Assembly (NCBI RefSeq): GCF_028307215.1
Contig: NZ_JAQMHV010000019.1
Coordinates: 1-42,248, forward strand
Origin: Falsirhodobacter sp. 20TX0035
GTDB lineage: Bacteria; Pseudomonadota; Alphaproteobacteria; Rhodobacterales; Rhodobacteraceae
Length of the DNA stretch: 42,248 bases
Reading direction: 5' to 3'
Below the pieces are notes generated by a model, which worked only from the letters and a program-made list of their open reading frames with translations, ran no database searches and was not told the DNA's origin. Positions 14,675-22,165 of this stretch are shown here, piece by piece; the first letter of the stretch is position 1, and each line of letters begins with the position of its first letter. Made by a program: the position numbers and the translations under genes.

Positions 14675-15054
14675 GGGCAGGGCGCACCCTACGACGGATC
14701 GTGATGGACCGGATCATCGCGCAGGTGCCGGCACTGGAGGGACGGGTCTATGACCGTGCGACGGAAGGAACAAGCTTTCCGTCGTGCACCCTCGGACCCA
14801 GCTACTGGACCGATGCCAGCGTGGAATGTGTCACGGCACGCCAGATGACACTGCAGATCGACATTTGGCACAGCCAAGCGAACAAGGGCGTGGTCGAGGA
14901 TCTGGTTGACGATGTGACTGCGGCATTGGCCGGCTGGAGCGATCCTGTCCGGATCACTATGAGACCGCTGGTCATCAGCTTGGTGCGCGTCTTGGACGAG
15001 CCTGGCGATAGGGTGCATGGCGTGGTGCAAGTGGAGGCGCTGCTGGAGGGCTAG
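14671..15054 (+). CDS. Tail terminator / completion protein, DUF3168
   Basis: A 127-residue protein with the DUF3168 layout: an RRIVMDRIIAQVPALEGRVYD helix region, LGPSYWTD, a TLQIDIWHSQANKGVVEDLV core, and a final VHGVVQVEALLEG strand. It overlaps the head closure gene by 4 bases. In most relatives an HK97 gp10 gene comes just before this one; here gp10 is about 7 kb downstream at 22183, on the far side of a block of cell-type genes. Confidence 0.82.
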   Translation: MRAGRTLRRIVMDRIIAQVPALEGRVYDRATEGTSFPSCTLGPSYWTDASVECVTARQMTLQIDIWHSQANKGVVEDLVDDVTAALAGWSDPVRITMRPLVISLVRVLDEPGDRVHGVVQVEALLEG

Positions 15055-15188
15055 CAGATCTAAATCAGCATGCTGAGTGACCATGGCTGAGCAGGGGCAG
15101 AGGTGACTATGAGCCCGAAGCTGCCCTTCCTGTGCCATTGCACAAGAAGGACTAGTCGTGGATCCTCCGGCGAAAAAGGAGCTTCCCC

Positions 15189-15686
15189 GTGCCTGACATA
15201 GAAATCCGCCAGCTCACGAAGGATGATGTTTCCGCGTTCAAGGCGATACGGCTGGAAGCGCTTCAGATGGAACCAGCGGCATATGCCAGCGGCGTGGAAG
15301 ACTGGGTATCCCTGTCTGATGACGAATGGGCCAGCAGGTTGCAGTTGCCTGTGTTCGTAGCTTTTCAGTCTGGGGAGCCTGTGGGTGTCATGGGCTTGCT
15401 TCGCCAGCAGGCAAGCAAGATGAAGCACCGGTCCACGCTCATCATGGTCTATTTGCGTAGCAGCTCACGGGGACAAGGGCTGGCAGAGGGGCTTATGGAC
15501 GCTGTAGCCAAGTTCGCTACGGAATGCGGGATTTTGCAGATCGAGTTGAATGTGAGCAGCCAGAACAGCCGGGCAATCCGCTTCTACGAGCGGAACGGCT
15601 TCCGTGCCATCGGCCTCATTCCAGCCGGGATGATCCACGAGGGTGAAGAGGTCGATGAAGTGATCATGGCCCGTCGTCTTATATGA
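15189..15686 (+). CDS. GNAT-family N-acetyltransferase
   Basis: A 165-residue acetyltransferase starting at GTG 15189 with AGGAG nine bases upstream. The GNAT fold is visible: EIRQLTKDDVSAFKAIRLEA (strand 1 and helix), VFVAFQSGEPVGVMGL, then the acetyl-CoA loop YLRSSSRGQGLAEGLMDA (motif A, R-G-x-G-L/x), and LNVSSQNSRAIRFYERNGF near the end. The substrate cannot be told. First gene of the cargo block, about 135 bases after the phage gene. Confidence 0.88.
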   Translation: MPDIEIRQLTKDDVSAFKAIRLEALQMEPAAYASGVEDWVSLSDDEWASRLQLPVFVAFQSGEPVGVMGLLRQQASKMKHRSTLIMVYLRSSSRGQGLAEGLMDAVAKFATECGILQIELNVSSQNSRAIRFYERNGFRAIGLIPAGMIHEGEEVDEVIMARRLI

Positions 15687-15793
15687 CTGAAGGTCGGTTA
15701 AGTTCCTCCTCGGCGTTCAGAGCCCATAGCTGCCCTTGGTCACGACCACGCAATGCGTCATAGCTTAGGCGTAAACAACATGCCGGTTTCGAC

Positions 15794-16537
15794 TTGGACA
15801 GCCCAACGATTCTACTCTCGATAGCATTTCTGATCACCGCCATGGTTTACGCAGCGGTCGGGCAGGCCGGGGCATCGGGTTACATCGCCATTTTGGGATT
15901 GGCAGGCTTTAGCCCCCTTGCCATGAAAACGACTGCGCTCTCTCTGAACCTTTTGGTTGCCGCCATAGGCACCGCTCTGTTTCTGAGGGCGGGGCGGTTA
16001 TCGTGGCGGAATGTCTGGCCATTTGCCTTACTGGGATTTCCTTTTTCGATGCTGGGAGGCGCGCTTCACCTGCCTGAGAGCATATATTTTCCGCTAGTCG
16101 GGGCGGTTTTAATCCTTTCTGGATTTCAAATGGCTCGCACAGCGCTCTTTGACACGAGAATGGAGGCGGAGGCGCCTGTCACACCTCCCTTCACAGCAGC
16201 CTTGGCTGTCGGGGCAGTGATCGGGTTCGTTTCGGGAACGACGGGAACCGGGGGCGGCGTCTTCCTTGCGCCAGTTATCCTGACTATGCGGTGGGCTACA
16301 GCCCGCCAAGCTGCTGCCACCACGGCGGTTTACAACCTTATGAATTCCTGCGCAGCGCTGCTTGGCGCCTATGCCGCTTGGGGTCATATCCCATCAGCGC
16401 TTCCAGCGTGGCTGGTTGCTGTTGCGGTAGGCGGCACCATTGGTGCCTATATTGGAAGCCGCTATCTTTCTGACCTCTGGTTGCGTGGGATATTATCGAT
16501 CCTTTTATTCATGTCGGGCGTCAAGCTTGTCTGGTGA
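15794..16537 (+). CDS. TauE/SafE-family membrane exporter
   Basis: A 247-residue membrane protein with about eight predicted helices and the repeat hallmarks of TauE/SafE transporters: GQAGASGYIAILGLAGFSP in the first half and GFVSGTTGTGGGVFLAPVI in the second. Family members export sulfite, sulfoacetate or other sulfur anions, but many have unknown substrates. The start used is TTG 15794; an internal ATG at 15841 would cut into the first helix. No clear ribosome-binding site is seen. Confidence 0.85.
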   Translation: MDSPTILLSIAFLITAMVYAAVGQAGASGYIAILGLAGFSPLAMKTTALSLNLLVAAIGTALFLRAGRLSWRNVWPFALLGFPFSMLGGALHLPESIYFPLVGAVLILSGFQMARTALFDTRMEAEAPVTPPFTAALAVGAVIGFVSGTTGTGGGVFLAPVILTMRWATARQAAATTAVYNLMNSCAALLGAYAAWGHIPSALPAWLVAVAVGGTIGAYIGSRYLSDLWLRGILSILLFMSGVKLVW

Positions 16538-16732
16538 AGGTCGGATCCGTCCCATGATCAACGCAAAGAGCCCTAAGCTGACCTAGACGGCTGCCGTCGG
16601 AAACCATGTGGGATTACCGCACGGCTCAAACGTCAGACAATGCGTTCGGACACGATCTTTGAAAATGCTCTCTCGACCATGGATCAAAGGGGCACCGCGA
16701 AAAGTTGGCTCCCGTTATGTAGTGGAGCTCTC

Positions 16733-17146
16733 ATGTCGAACGACCTTATCCCCTTCGCACTGATCGCTGACGATGACGCTCTGATCCGCATGGATGTGGT
16801 TCATATTCTCGAAGACGCAGGGTTCCGTGTTCACGAAGCAGCCAATGTCGAAGAAGCCCTGTCGATCCTTGATCATGCGGGCGACAGCATCCGACTCCTG
16901 TTCACCGATGTGCAGATGCCACCAAGCAAGCGCGACGGCTTGGAGCTGGCACGGGAGTGTGCAAAGGGTTGGCCGCACATTAAGATACTGGTCGCATCAG
17001 GACGCGCGAAACCTGGCCTCGGCGACATGCCGAAGGGCGGGGTGTTCATTGGCAAGCCGTTCAGCGCGGATGTCGTCTACGACCGGCTGCAGGAGCTTCT
17101 GCCCGATGGCGAGAAGCCCGAAACTCTGAAGCACCGGGTGCGGTAG
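16733..17146 (+). CDS. Single-domain response regulator
   Basis: A 137-residue receiver domain with no output domain. ATG 16733 has GGAG about 7 bases upstream. Key residues are ADDDALIR (acidic pocket), the phospho-acceptor in LLFTDVQMP, a VASGR switch segment and the conserved Lys in FIGKPFS. It converges with the LOV kinase gene, overlapping its 3' end by about 86 bases. The pairing recalls Caulobacter LovK-LovR, in which a single-domain regulator tunes a LOV kinase feeding the general stress response. Confidence 0.88.
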   Translation: MSNDLIPFALIADDDALIRMDVVHILEDAGFRVHEAANVEEALSILDHAGDSIRLLFTDVQMPPSKRDGLELARECAKGWPHIKILVASGRAKPGLGDMPKGGVFIGKPFSADVVYDRLQELLPDGEKPETLKHRVR

Positions 17147-18623
17147 ACGCTTCGTCGCCATTCATCATCGGGATCGGCGCTTCCAGCTTGAACTCCACAC
17201 CAGCCGGCTCGAACAACAGGCGTGCCGTGCCGTTCATGTCCGCGGCCGCCACCCTCTCGATGATGGTGGACCCGAACCCCTGCCGCGTGCGGGGCTTGAC
17301 TTTCGGGCCGCCCATCTCCGACCAGTGGAAGATGAAACGATCACGGTCCTCGCCGACGATCTCCCACGAAATCGAAACCGATCCGCCCTCGACACTAAGG
17401 GCACCGTATTTGAGCGAGTTCGTCGCCAGCTCAAAGAGGGCGAGCGTCAGGGCAGACACGCCACGCTCGTCCAGAACGAGCCGAGGACCGTCGTAGCGGA
17501 TGTCGTAGGTCTTGAAGGGTTCGAGAACCTGCTCGATGACGCCGCGAAGATCGGCACTGGTCAAACTGTCGTTGGTCAAGGTGTCCTGCGCGGCGGACAT
17601 GGCCTGAATGCGCCCGGACACCCGTTCCAGCGCGTCCTTCATGTCCACAGAATTTTTCAGGGAATGCACCACCACGGCCTTCACGGTCGCAAGGGTGTTC
17701 TTGACGCGATGCGCCAGTTCCCGCGCCAGAAGCTTGCGATGTTCTTCGGCTTCCTTGCGCTCGGTGATGTCCTGGCACACGCCCACCATGGTCAGGGCCA
17801 CATCCCCCTTGTCGGATGATACCTCGCCCCGGCAATCGATCCAGCGCCGCTCGCCGGTGGGTGTATGGATGCGATACTCGATTTCGAAACTGGACCGATC
17901 CTCAATGGCCTTGCCAAGGGTCGCCTCCCAACAATCCCGATCCTCGGGGTGGATGGACGACAGCACATCCTCAGGCTCGAACCTGTCTTCGGGATTTCGA
18001 CCGAAGATGGCACGACATCGAACGGAACTGACGAGACGCTTCGTGGCGATCTCCAATGTCCACGTGCCCATCTTTGCGCCGCTCAGGATGAAGTGCAGCC
18101 GAGCTTCGCTCGCGGCAACATCATGCATCCGGCGCTCGATCTCAACCTCCAACTCCCCCTGCGTGCGAGTCAGCTCCGCCACGCGGTTGCGCTCAGGCGA
18201 CACTTCGAACTGCGAAGCGAAGAAATGGGTCAACTCGCCGGTCTTGCTGAATACGGGCGACACCAGAAGCCGGTTCCAGAAGGACGATCCGTCTTTGCGG
18301 TAGTTCAGCAGGTCGATCTCGATGCTTTCGCGACGGGCGATGGCATCACGGAGTCGGGTGATGTCATTGACGTTGGTGCCTGGACCTTGAAGGAAGCGGC
18401 AGTTGCGCCCCAGAAGATCTTCCCGACTGTAGCCCGTCAATTTCGTGACGGCGTCGTTCACGAACACGATGGGATTGTCCGGCAGCCGCGGGTCGGTGAC
18501 GATTATCGGCATCCGCGTGGCCACGACGGCAGCGGCGAAAGGGTCATCAAGGTTCGGCAGCATGGGTTCCGCCCCGGTGGTATTGCTTGGCAGATCCACG
18601 AATGTAACCTTTCTTTCCTTCAT
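17061..18623 (-). CDS. LOV-domain blue-light histidine kinase, HWE type
   Basis: A 520-residue kinase. Residues about 28-140 are a LOV domain with GRNCRFLQG, whose Cys forms the flavin adduct on blue light, plus N/Q positions in DLLNYRKDGSSFWNRL. A second PAS/PAC domain lies at about 165-295 (EDVLSSIHPEDRDCW, MVGVCQDITERKEAEE). The kinase core has ELAHRVKNTLATVKAVV with the phospho-acceptor His, and an HWE-type ATPase with LALFELATNSLKYGAL and FHWSEMGGP. The tail is Ala/Arg-rich and overlaps the response-regulator gene. Soluble, likely cytoplasmic. Confidence 0.92.
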   Translation of the reverse strand: MKERKVTFVDLPSNTTGAEPMLPNLDDPFAAAVVATRMPIIVTDPRLPDNPIVFVNDAVTKLTGYSREDLLGRNCRFLQGPGTNVNDITRLRDAIARRESIEIDLLNYRKDGSSFWNRLLVSPVFSKTGELTHFFASQFEVSPERNRVAELTRTQGELEVEIERRMHDVAASEARLHFILSGAKMGTWTLEIATKRLVSSVRCRAIFGRNPEDRFEPEDVLSSIHPEDRDCWEATLGKAIEDRSSFEIEYRIHTPTGERRWIDCRGEVSSDKGDVALTMVGVCQDITERKEAEEHRKLLARELAHRVKNTLATVKAVVVHSLKNSVDMKDALERVSGRIQAMSAAQDTLTNDSLTSADLRGVIEQVLEPFKTYDIRYDGPRLVLDERGVSALTLALFELATNSLKYGALSVEGGSVSISWEIVGEDRDRFIFHWSEMGGPKVKPRTRQGFGSTIIERVAAADMNGTARLLFEPAGVEFKLEAPIPMMNGDEASTAPGASEFRASRHRAEAPAAGRRRHPR

Positions 18624-18773
18624 ATCTCATGGACCGAAACGGCATCCATGTCACCTTCAAAAGACAGCCGATGGCATCACCGTGATCCGAGCTACTAGAC
18701 AAACAAGAACTTACCAACCCGCACTTTGGCCTCTTAACGAGAACCAATCTTCGCCGCTCCATCTCGGCAAGAC

Positions 18774-18816
18774 GTCGAACGTCCGCTTCGTCCCAGAAGC
18801 AGACGCCAAGGCGGGT
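18774..18816. repeat. Intergenic repeat unit (NVRFVPEADA-type)
   Basis: Between the LOV kinase and DedA genes lies a short stretch (GTCGAACGTCCGCTTCGTCC onward) that in one frame reads SNVRFVPEADA. Near-identical spurious peptides (NVRFVPKADI and similar) occur many times in intergenic regions of alphaproteobacteria, the mark of a dispersed non-coding repeat. One copy is seen here. Confidence 0.5.
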
Positions 18817-18855
18817 AGTCCGGCAGCGTAAGCGGCTTCCAAGACCTTTACCGCC

Positions 18856-19446
18856 TCAAGTATCCACCTTACTCACATCCGGTGTCGCCCTGCGGCGGGT
18901 TCTGCGAGTGACGACAGTGATCAGCACGACGATGAAGATGATGCCCGTGCCGGCGATCAGGTAATGCAAAGCTGCATGGAGATGACCGAACATCCCCTCG
19001 ATCGCCTGACCGCACAGGTAGCCGATCGTCACGAAGAGGGACGCCCAGATCAGCGCGGCCAAGGCGTTCAAAAGGATGAGACGACCCCACGGATACGTCG
19101 TGGTGCCGATCGTGATCGCGCTTGCAATCCGCAGGCCGTAGAGGAAGCGGAACGCGAAGACGAACAGATCCGGGCGCCGTTCGAACGTCCTCAACACCTT
19201 GGCACCCGCTGAACTGGCCTGGACAGACCGCACCCGTGGATGGCCGCGGTAGCGCCGCCCCAACAAGAAGAACAGCTGGTCTATAAGGAAGGATCCCGAC
19301 GCCACGGACAGGATGGCCAGCCAAAAGTGCAGCAGGCCGCGATGGGACAGAACGCCACCCATCATTGCGACGCCTTCGCCCTCGAACCCCGCTCCTAGGA
19401 ACAGCCCGACCGCACCAAAATCCGTCACAAGCTGTTCAAGCGCCAT
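18856..19446 (-). CDS. DedA-family membrane protein
   Basis: A 196-residue membrane protein of the DedA/VTT family. Features are GLFLGAGFEGEG at the N-terminus (the E-G-x-G of the re-entrant loop), ASGSFLIDQLFFLLGRRYRG, FAFRFLYGLRIASAITIG with the conserved F-x-R-x(3)-G-x-R pattern, and a C-terminal double helix. The family contributes to undecaprenyl-phosphate or phospholipid translocation and envelope homeostasis. It has the same orientation as the LOV kinase downstream; the 232-base gap suggests separate promoters. Confidence 0.85.
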   Translation of the reverse strand: MALEQLVTDFGAVGLFLGAGFEGEGVAMMGGVLSHRGLLHFWLAILSVASGSFLIDQLFFLLGRRYRGHPRVRSVQASSAGAKVLRTFERRPDLFVFAFRFLYGLRIASAITIGTTTYPWGRLILLNALAALIWASLFVTIGYLCGQAIEGMFGHLHAALHYLIAGTGIIFIVVLITVVTRRTRRRATPDVSKVDT

Positions 19447-19557
19447 GTGCCGCCTCGTCTATCGCCACTCGTGGAATGGTCTGACAATCGTGCACGCCCG
19501 TCTACGGGAACGTTCCACTAACCGGAGGATCTTGACTGAAAGACGCTGACGCAAAGT

Positions 19558-19582
19558 GGAACGGAATGACCCCGCTGTTGTT
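19558..19582 (+). promoter_or_regulatory. Possible EcfG (general stress) promoter
   Basis: GGAAC at 19558-19562 is separated by 16 bases from TGTT at 19579-19582, one base from the EcfG consensus GGAAC-N16-CGTT. It lies just upstream of the PRC-barrel gene. A GGAACGTTCC palindrome is at 19507-19516 between this gene and the divergent DedA gene. Confidence 0.4.
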
Positions 19583-19605
19583 TGTGTGCCAGAAGGAGAC
19601 AATCC

Positions 19606-19953
19606 ATGTCACATGAACACGTTATCCTGACGGGCGCTGAACTGACGATCGAAAACCTGACGGGGGTTTCCGTCTATGGTCCGGAACACGAGAAGGTGGG
19701 CGTTGTTGGCGATCTGCTGCTGTCGGCAGATGAAATGATCCGTTCCGCGGTGATCGATGTCGGAGGCTTCCTAGGCATCGGCGCCAAACACGTCGCCGTT
19801 CCGTTCGAAGCGCTTCAGTTCGTACATGACGGTGTGGGTGGTGACATCCATGCGCACATCGGCTGGACGAAAGAAGAGCTCAAGGAACGGCCGGAGCACG
19901 TGAGGACCGATGACGACGTGGGCTTTACGGTCTACGCGCCGCCGCTCGTCTGA
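19606..19953 (+). CDS. PRC-barrel domain protein
   Basis: A 115-residue protein starting at ATG 19606 after a strong AGAAGGAGA site. It matches the PRC-barrel fold: ENLTGVSVYGPEHEKVGVVG, then DLLLSADEMIRSAVIDVGGFLGIG and HVAVPFEAL. In alphaproteobacteria such small PRC-barrel proteins are often stress-induced. A possible EcfG promoter precedes it and an intrinsic terminator follows. Confidence 0.85.
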   Translation: MSHEHVILTGAELTIENLTGVSVYGPEHEKVGVVGDLLLSADEMIRSAVIDVGGFLGIGAKHVAVPFEALQFVHDGVGGDIHAHIGWTKEELKERPEHVRTDDDVGFTVYAPPLV

Positions 19954-19992
19954 ATGTAGATCAGGCTCAAGTCCTGAAACCTGAGAGTACCA

Positions 19993-20012
19993 AGCCCCGC
20001 CAGTGCGGGGCT
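19993..20012 (+). terminator. Intrinsic terminator after PRC-barrel gene
   Basis: Perfect 8-bp stem AGCCCCGC / GCGGGGCT with a CAGT loop, followed by TTCTAT, 40 bases after the stop. Confidence 0.8.
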
Positions 20013-20138
20013 TTCTATATCATCCGTCTATGGCTCGGCCAGCAAAGCCAAGCAGGGGGTGATCTTCCACTGGCTGGGACACGAGGTGCCGCAGGCTTGG
20101 GCGGTGGGCTATAGGGTTTAGGCGCAGGTTTGGCAGGC

Positions 20139-20300
20139 CTACTTATCGCTCGCCAGCTTGCCCTTTACCTCCCGGCGGCACCGTTCGGAGCAGTAGACGA
20201 CCTGATCCCAGTCGCGTTCCCATTTCTTGCGCCACGAAAACGGACGACCACAGACCGGGCAGACCTTACTTGGCAGCTCGGACTTCTTCTTCATCTTCAT
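20139..20300 (-). CDS. DUF2256 family zinc-ribbon protein
   Basis: A 53-residue minus-strand protein with the full DUF2256 signature: basic start [34 protein letters not shown] and [14 protein letters not shown]. Four Cys (CxxC and CxxxC) should hold one zinc. The family is often encoded beside photolyase or cryptochrome genes, but none is visible here. A LOV kinase in the same block makes the light connection worth noting. The region on its 3' side (20030-20120) shows only a short unassigned open stretch ending at 20120. Confidence 0.85.
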   Translation of the reverse strand: MKMKKKSELPSKVCPVCGRPFSWRKKWERDWDQVVYCSERCRREVKGKLASDK

Positions 20301-20356
20301 GCGAGAGCACCTATCATCCCCACATGACCGTTATACGAATCTGCGTAGGGAACGAC

Positions 20357-20518
20357 ATGCTCGATCATCTGGCCACCAAGCGATTCATCGGGGCCGCACT
20401 TGTATCCGGTGTGGTGGCGTTGTCGCTGGTGATCTTGTTCCGTGAGGGGATCATAGATCGAGTCCACGGGATGGTGCAGGTCGAAGGGTTGAGGAAGGAC
20501 ATCTTAATAAACCGTTAA
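20357..20518 (+). CDS. Small single-pass membrane protein
   Basis: A 53-residue protein from ATG 20357, which has AGGG 7 bases upstream; an in-frame ATG at 20324 would add 11 residues. One transmembrane helix (FIGAALVSGVVALSLVILF) is followed by a charged tail (EGIIDRVHGMVQVEGLRKD). No family is recognised. It starts divergently from the DUF2256 gene. Confidence 0.5.
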   Translation: MLDHLATKRFIGAALVSGVVALSLVILFREGIIDRVHGMVQVEGLRKDILINR

Positions 20519-20584
20519 CCATTGGCGTTGACTCTACCTAAGGTTGTGAAGAGGCTTCTTGGACATTGTCCTTTGGAGCACCCC

Positions 20585-20809
20585 ATGAAGCGTGTCCTTT
20601 TTCTTCTTCCCTTGCTGATCCCATCGGCCGGATGGTCACAAGAATGCCACCCCAGCTATCAGGGCGCTTGCGTCCCCATCGCTAGCGACGTTGATTGCGC
20701 CGGTGGCAGCGGGAACGGCCCTGCGTACGTCCGCGGCCCGGTCAAAGTTGTCGGACCGGACGTCTATGGCTTGGACCGCGATGGCGATGGGATTGCTTGC
20801 GACCGGTGA
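20585..20809 (+). CDS. Secreted Excalibur-like calcium-binding protein
   Basis: A 74-residue precursor: signal peptide MKRVLFLLPLLIPSAGWSQ with cleavage likely after SAGWS or WSQ, then CHPSYQGACVP and DVDCAGGSGNGPAYV. The final DRDGDGIACDR is the Excalibur motif (DxDxDGxxCE-like), a small Ca-binding fold fixed by two Cys. Such domains occur in surface and nuclease-associated proteins. ATG 20585 fits the signal peptide. Confidence 0.75.
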   Translation: MKRVLFLLPLLIPSAGWSQECHPSYQGACVPIASDVDCAGGSGNGPAYVRGPVKVVGPDVYGLDRDGDGIACDR

Positions 20810-20847
20810 CCTAGCCTGAGGTCAAGGTTGCCACCGGAAGCAACTCA

Positions 20848-20867
20848 ACGGTCCCTTAAGGGGCCGT
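20848..20867 (+). terminator. Hairpin after Excalibur-like gene
   Basis: An 8-bp stem ACGGTCCC / GGGGCCGT (one U-G pair) with a TTAA loop, 39 bases after the stop. No T-tract follows. Confidence 0.5.
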
Positions 20868-20974
20868 ACTCATATGCGCGGTCATGGTGCTGTCGCTGGT
20901 GATCGTGTTTGGGGCCGTGGGCGGACCAGTGGGCGGAAATCACCGCGGAAGGACGTGAGGTCCAAGAAGCCGCG

Positions 20975-21058
20975 ATGATCGAGCCGCAATGCGCGGATCT
21001 TGATACCGAGGAGCTGTTCGACATGCTTCGCGAGGAACGTCAGCGGAGGGCCAGCTAA
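20975..21058 (+). CDS. Short ORF, possibly the end of a broken gene
   Basis: A 27-residue ORF (MIEPQCADLDTEELFDMLRE and REERQRRAS-type end) whose TAA overlaps the next ATG. The same frame is open upstream as WADQWAEITAEGREVQEA. The sequence just before, in another frame, encodes a hydrophobic MVLSLVIVFGAV. One frameshift would join them into a membrane-anchored helical protein, so this may be a pseudogene remnant. Confidence 0.35.
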   Translation: MIEPQCADLDTEELFDMLREERQRRAS

Positions 21059-21558
21059 TGGCCTTCACCAAGACGGACCGGCAGAAGATCATCGACGGCT
21101 ACCTTGCGGCGACTGGCAGCAATCAGTTCGTGCCCAGTGAGTTCATCGACTGGCTGGGCGAACATCCCGAGCACGAAGCACACGAGTGGTTCTTCGGGCA
21201 GGGGGATGAGGCCGCGGCGCGCGAACACCGGATTGCCATGGCGCGGCAGATGGCTAGCGGCCTACGGATCGTTGCGCGCGTAAACGCCATGCCTGAGGCC
21301 ACGTCGACGGTCAACGTTCGGGTGCGCGAGTTTCCGGCTCTGGTCTCACCGGTCGCCGGACGGAAGGAAGGTGGTGGCTACTCGCACTTTCATCCAGACG
21401 ATCCGGAAATGGTCGCTGAACTACGGCGTCAGGGCGCAGTTGCCCTGCGCGGCTGGCTGGCTCGCTTCGGCGGGGTGGCTGATGTGGCAGGTGTCGACGT
21501 GACGCCGATCGAAGAAATCGCGGCGTCCTTGGATGGCCGTGTGGTGGATGCGGCTTAG
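21058..21558 (+). CDS. Hypothetical protein
   Basis: A 166-residue protein. The first half has KIIDGYLAATGSNQFVPSEF, IDWLGEHPEHEAHEWFFG and AAREHRIAMARQMASGLRIV, a pattern I associate with hypothetical proteins recurring in Rhodobacteraceae genomes and prophages. The second half has FPALVSPVAGR and a QGAVALRGWLARFGG helix. Function is unknown. Good codon and domain regularity make it a confident gene. It is followed immediately by the ~5-bp repeat tract. Confidence 0.7.
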   Translation: MAFTKTDRQKIIDGYLAATGSNQFVPSEFIDWLGEHPEHEAHEWFFGQGDEAAAREHRIAMARQMASGLRIVARVNAMPEATSTVNVRVREFPALVSPVAGRKEGGGYSHFHPDDPEMVAELRRQGAVALRGWLARFGGVADVAGVDVTPIEEIAASLDGRVVDAA

Positions 21559-21830
21559 GCTGCGCCCGCTGGTCGAGGTAAGGCGGTCTTGGCAACGCGA
21601 GCCGTGGCTAGGCCCGGTAAGGCGGGGTATGGCGGTCTAGGTTAGATAAGGCGCGACTTGGTTAGGTACGTCGAGGCGGTCATGGTGAGGCACGGCGCCG
21701 CAAGACGAGGCTAGGCAGGGCACGGTCGGGCTAGGCGGTCGAGTTGAGGCGCGCTCAAGAAAGGTGCGGCTTGTCCAGGAAGGCGGTCGTGGCGTGACTA
21801 GTTAAGGCACGGCGCTTCGAGTTCAGGCGA
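21559..21830. repeat. Degenerate ~5-bp (NGGCN-like) repeat tract
   Basis: About 270 non-coding bases built from imperfect pentamers such as AAGGC, TAGGC, TGGCG, CGGTA and GAGGC, all G-rich on the + strand. Longer units recur: AGGCGGTC at about 21581, 21674, 21733 and 21781, and GGCACGGCG twice. GGC/GGT spacing is mostly 5 or a multiple of it, with occasional phase slips. Both strands lack an extended ORF with normal composition. Similar AGGCA-type pentamer arrays occur in some phages with no known role. Confidence 0.7.
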
Positions 21831-21846
21831 TCAGTTACTTCCCACG

Positions 21847-21875
21847 GCAGGCGCCCCCCCAGCGGGCCGCCTTTT
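21847..21875 (+). terminator. Possible terminator after repeat tract
   Basis: GGCGCCC and GGGCCGCC can pair with one bulged base around CCCCAGC, and TTTT follows at 21872-21875. A weak but plausible intrinsic terminator. Confidence 0.35.
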
Positions 21876-21898
21876 GATCTTCGGGTGATAGTAGAAAC

Positions 21899-22165
21899 CT
21901 AATCAGCCCCGCAGATTTCTTTGATACGCGCGAACTGAGCTCTGCTCTGGAAAAGCATTAATTCCGATGACGAAAGGACACCTTTTTCCTGTTCGCCTCC
22001 ATCGCCATAGGCTTGGGTCAAGCCCCGAAAAAGCAACTCTTGTGAACCCAGCATGAAGTCAGCGGCCGCAACTATTTCGCGGCACTCGGTCGGCTCCGGT
22101 GTTGGCATTTGACCGAATGAGGGAGTTGCGATGACGGCAATGGCTGCGGCGATACGAAATCTCAT
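21899..22165 (-). CDS. Small secreted protein
   Basis: An 88-residue precursor starting at ATG 22165 with AAGGAA upstream. Signal peptide MRFRIAAAIAVIATPSFGQ, then MPTPEPTECREIVAAADFML, a helical middle and a CGAD end; the two Cys may form a disulfide. It is likely periplasmic. The start lies only 17 bases from the divergent gp10 start, so there is almost no room for separate promoters. Confidence 0.65.
   Translation of the reverse strand: MRFRIAAAIAVIATPSFGQMPTPEPTECREIVAAADFMLGSQELLFRGLTQAYGDGGEQEKGVLSSSELMLFQSRAQFARIKEICGAD

Noticed and set aside
15794-16537. Linking the TauE/SafE exporter to the sulfatase and sulfotransferase as one sulfur pathway
   Set aside because: The exporter family is broad, its substrate cannot be read from sequence, and it lies in a separate cargo block about 18 kb away. 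The shared sulfur theme may be chance.
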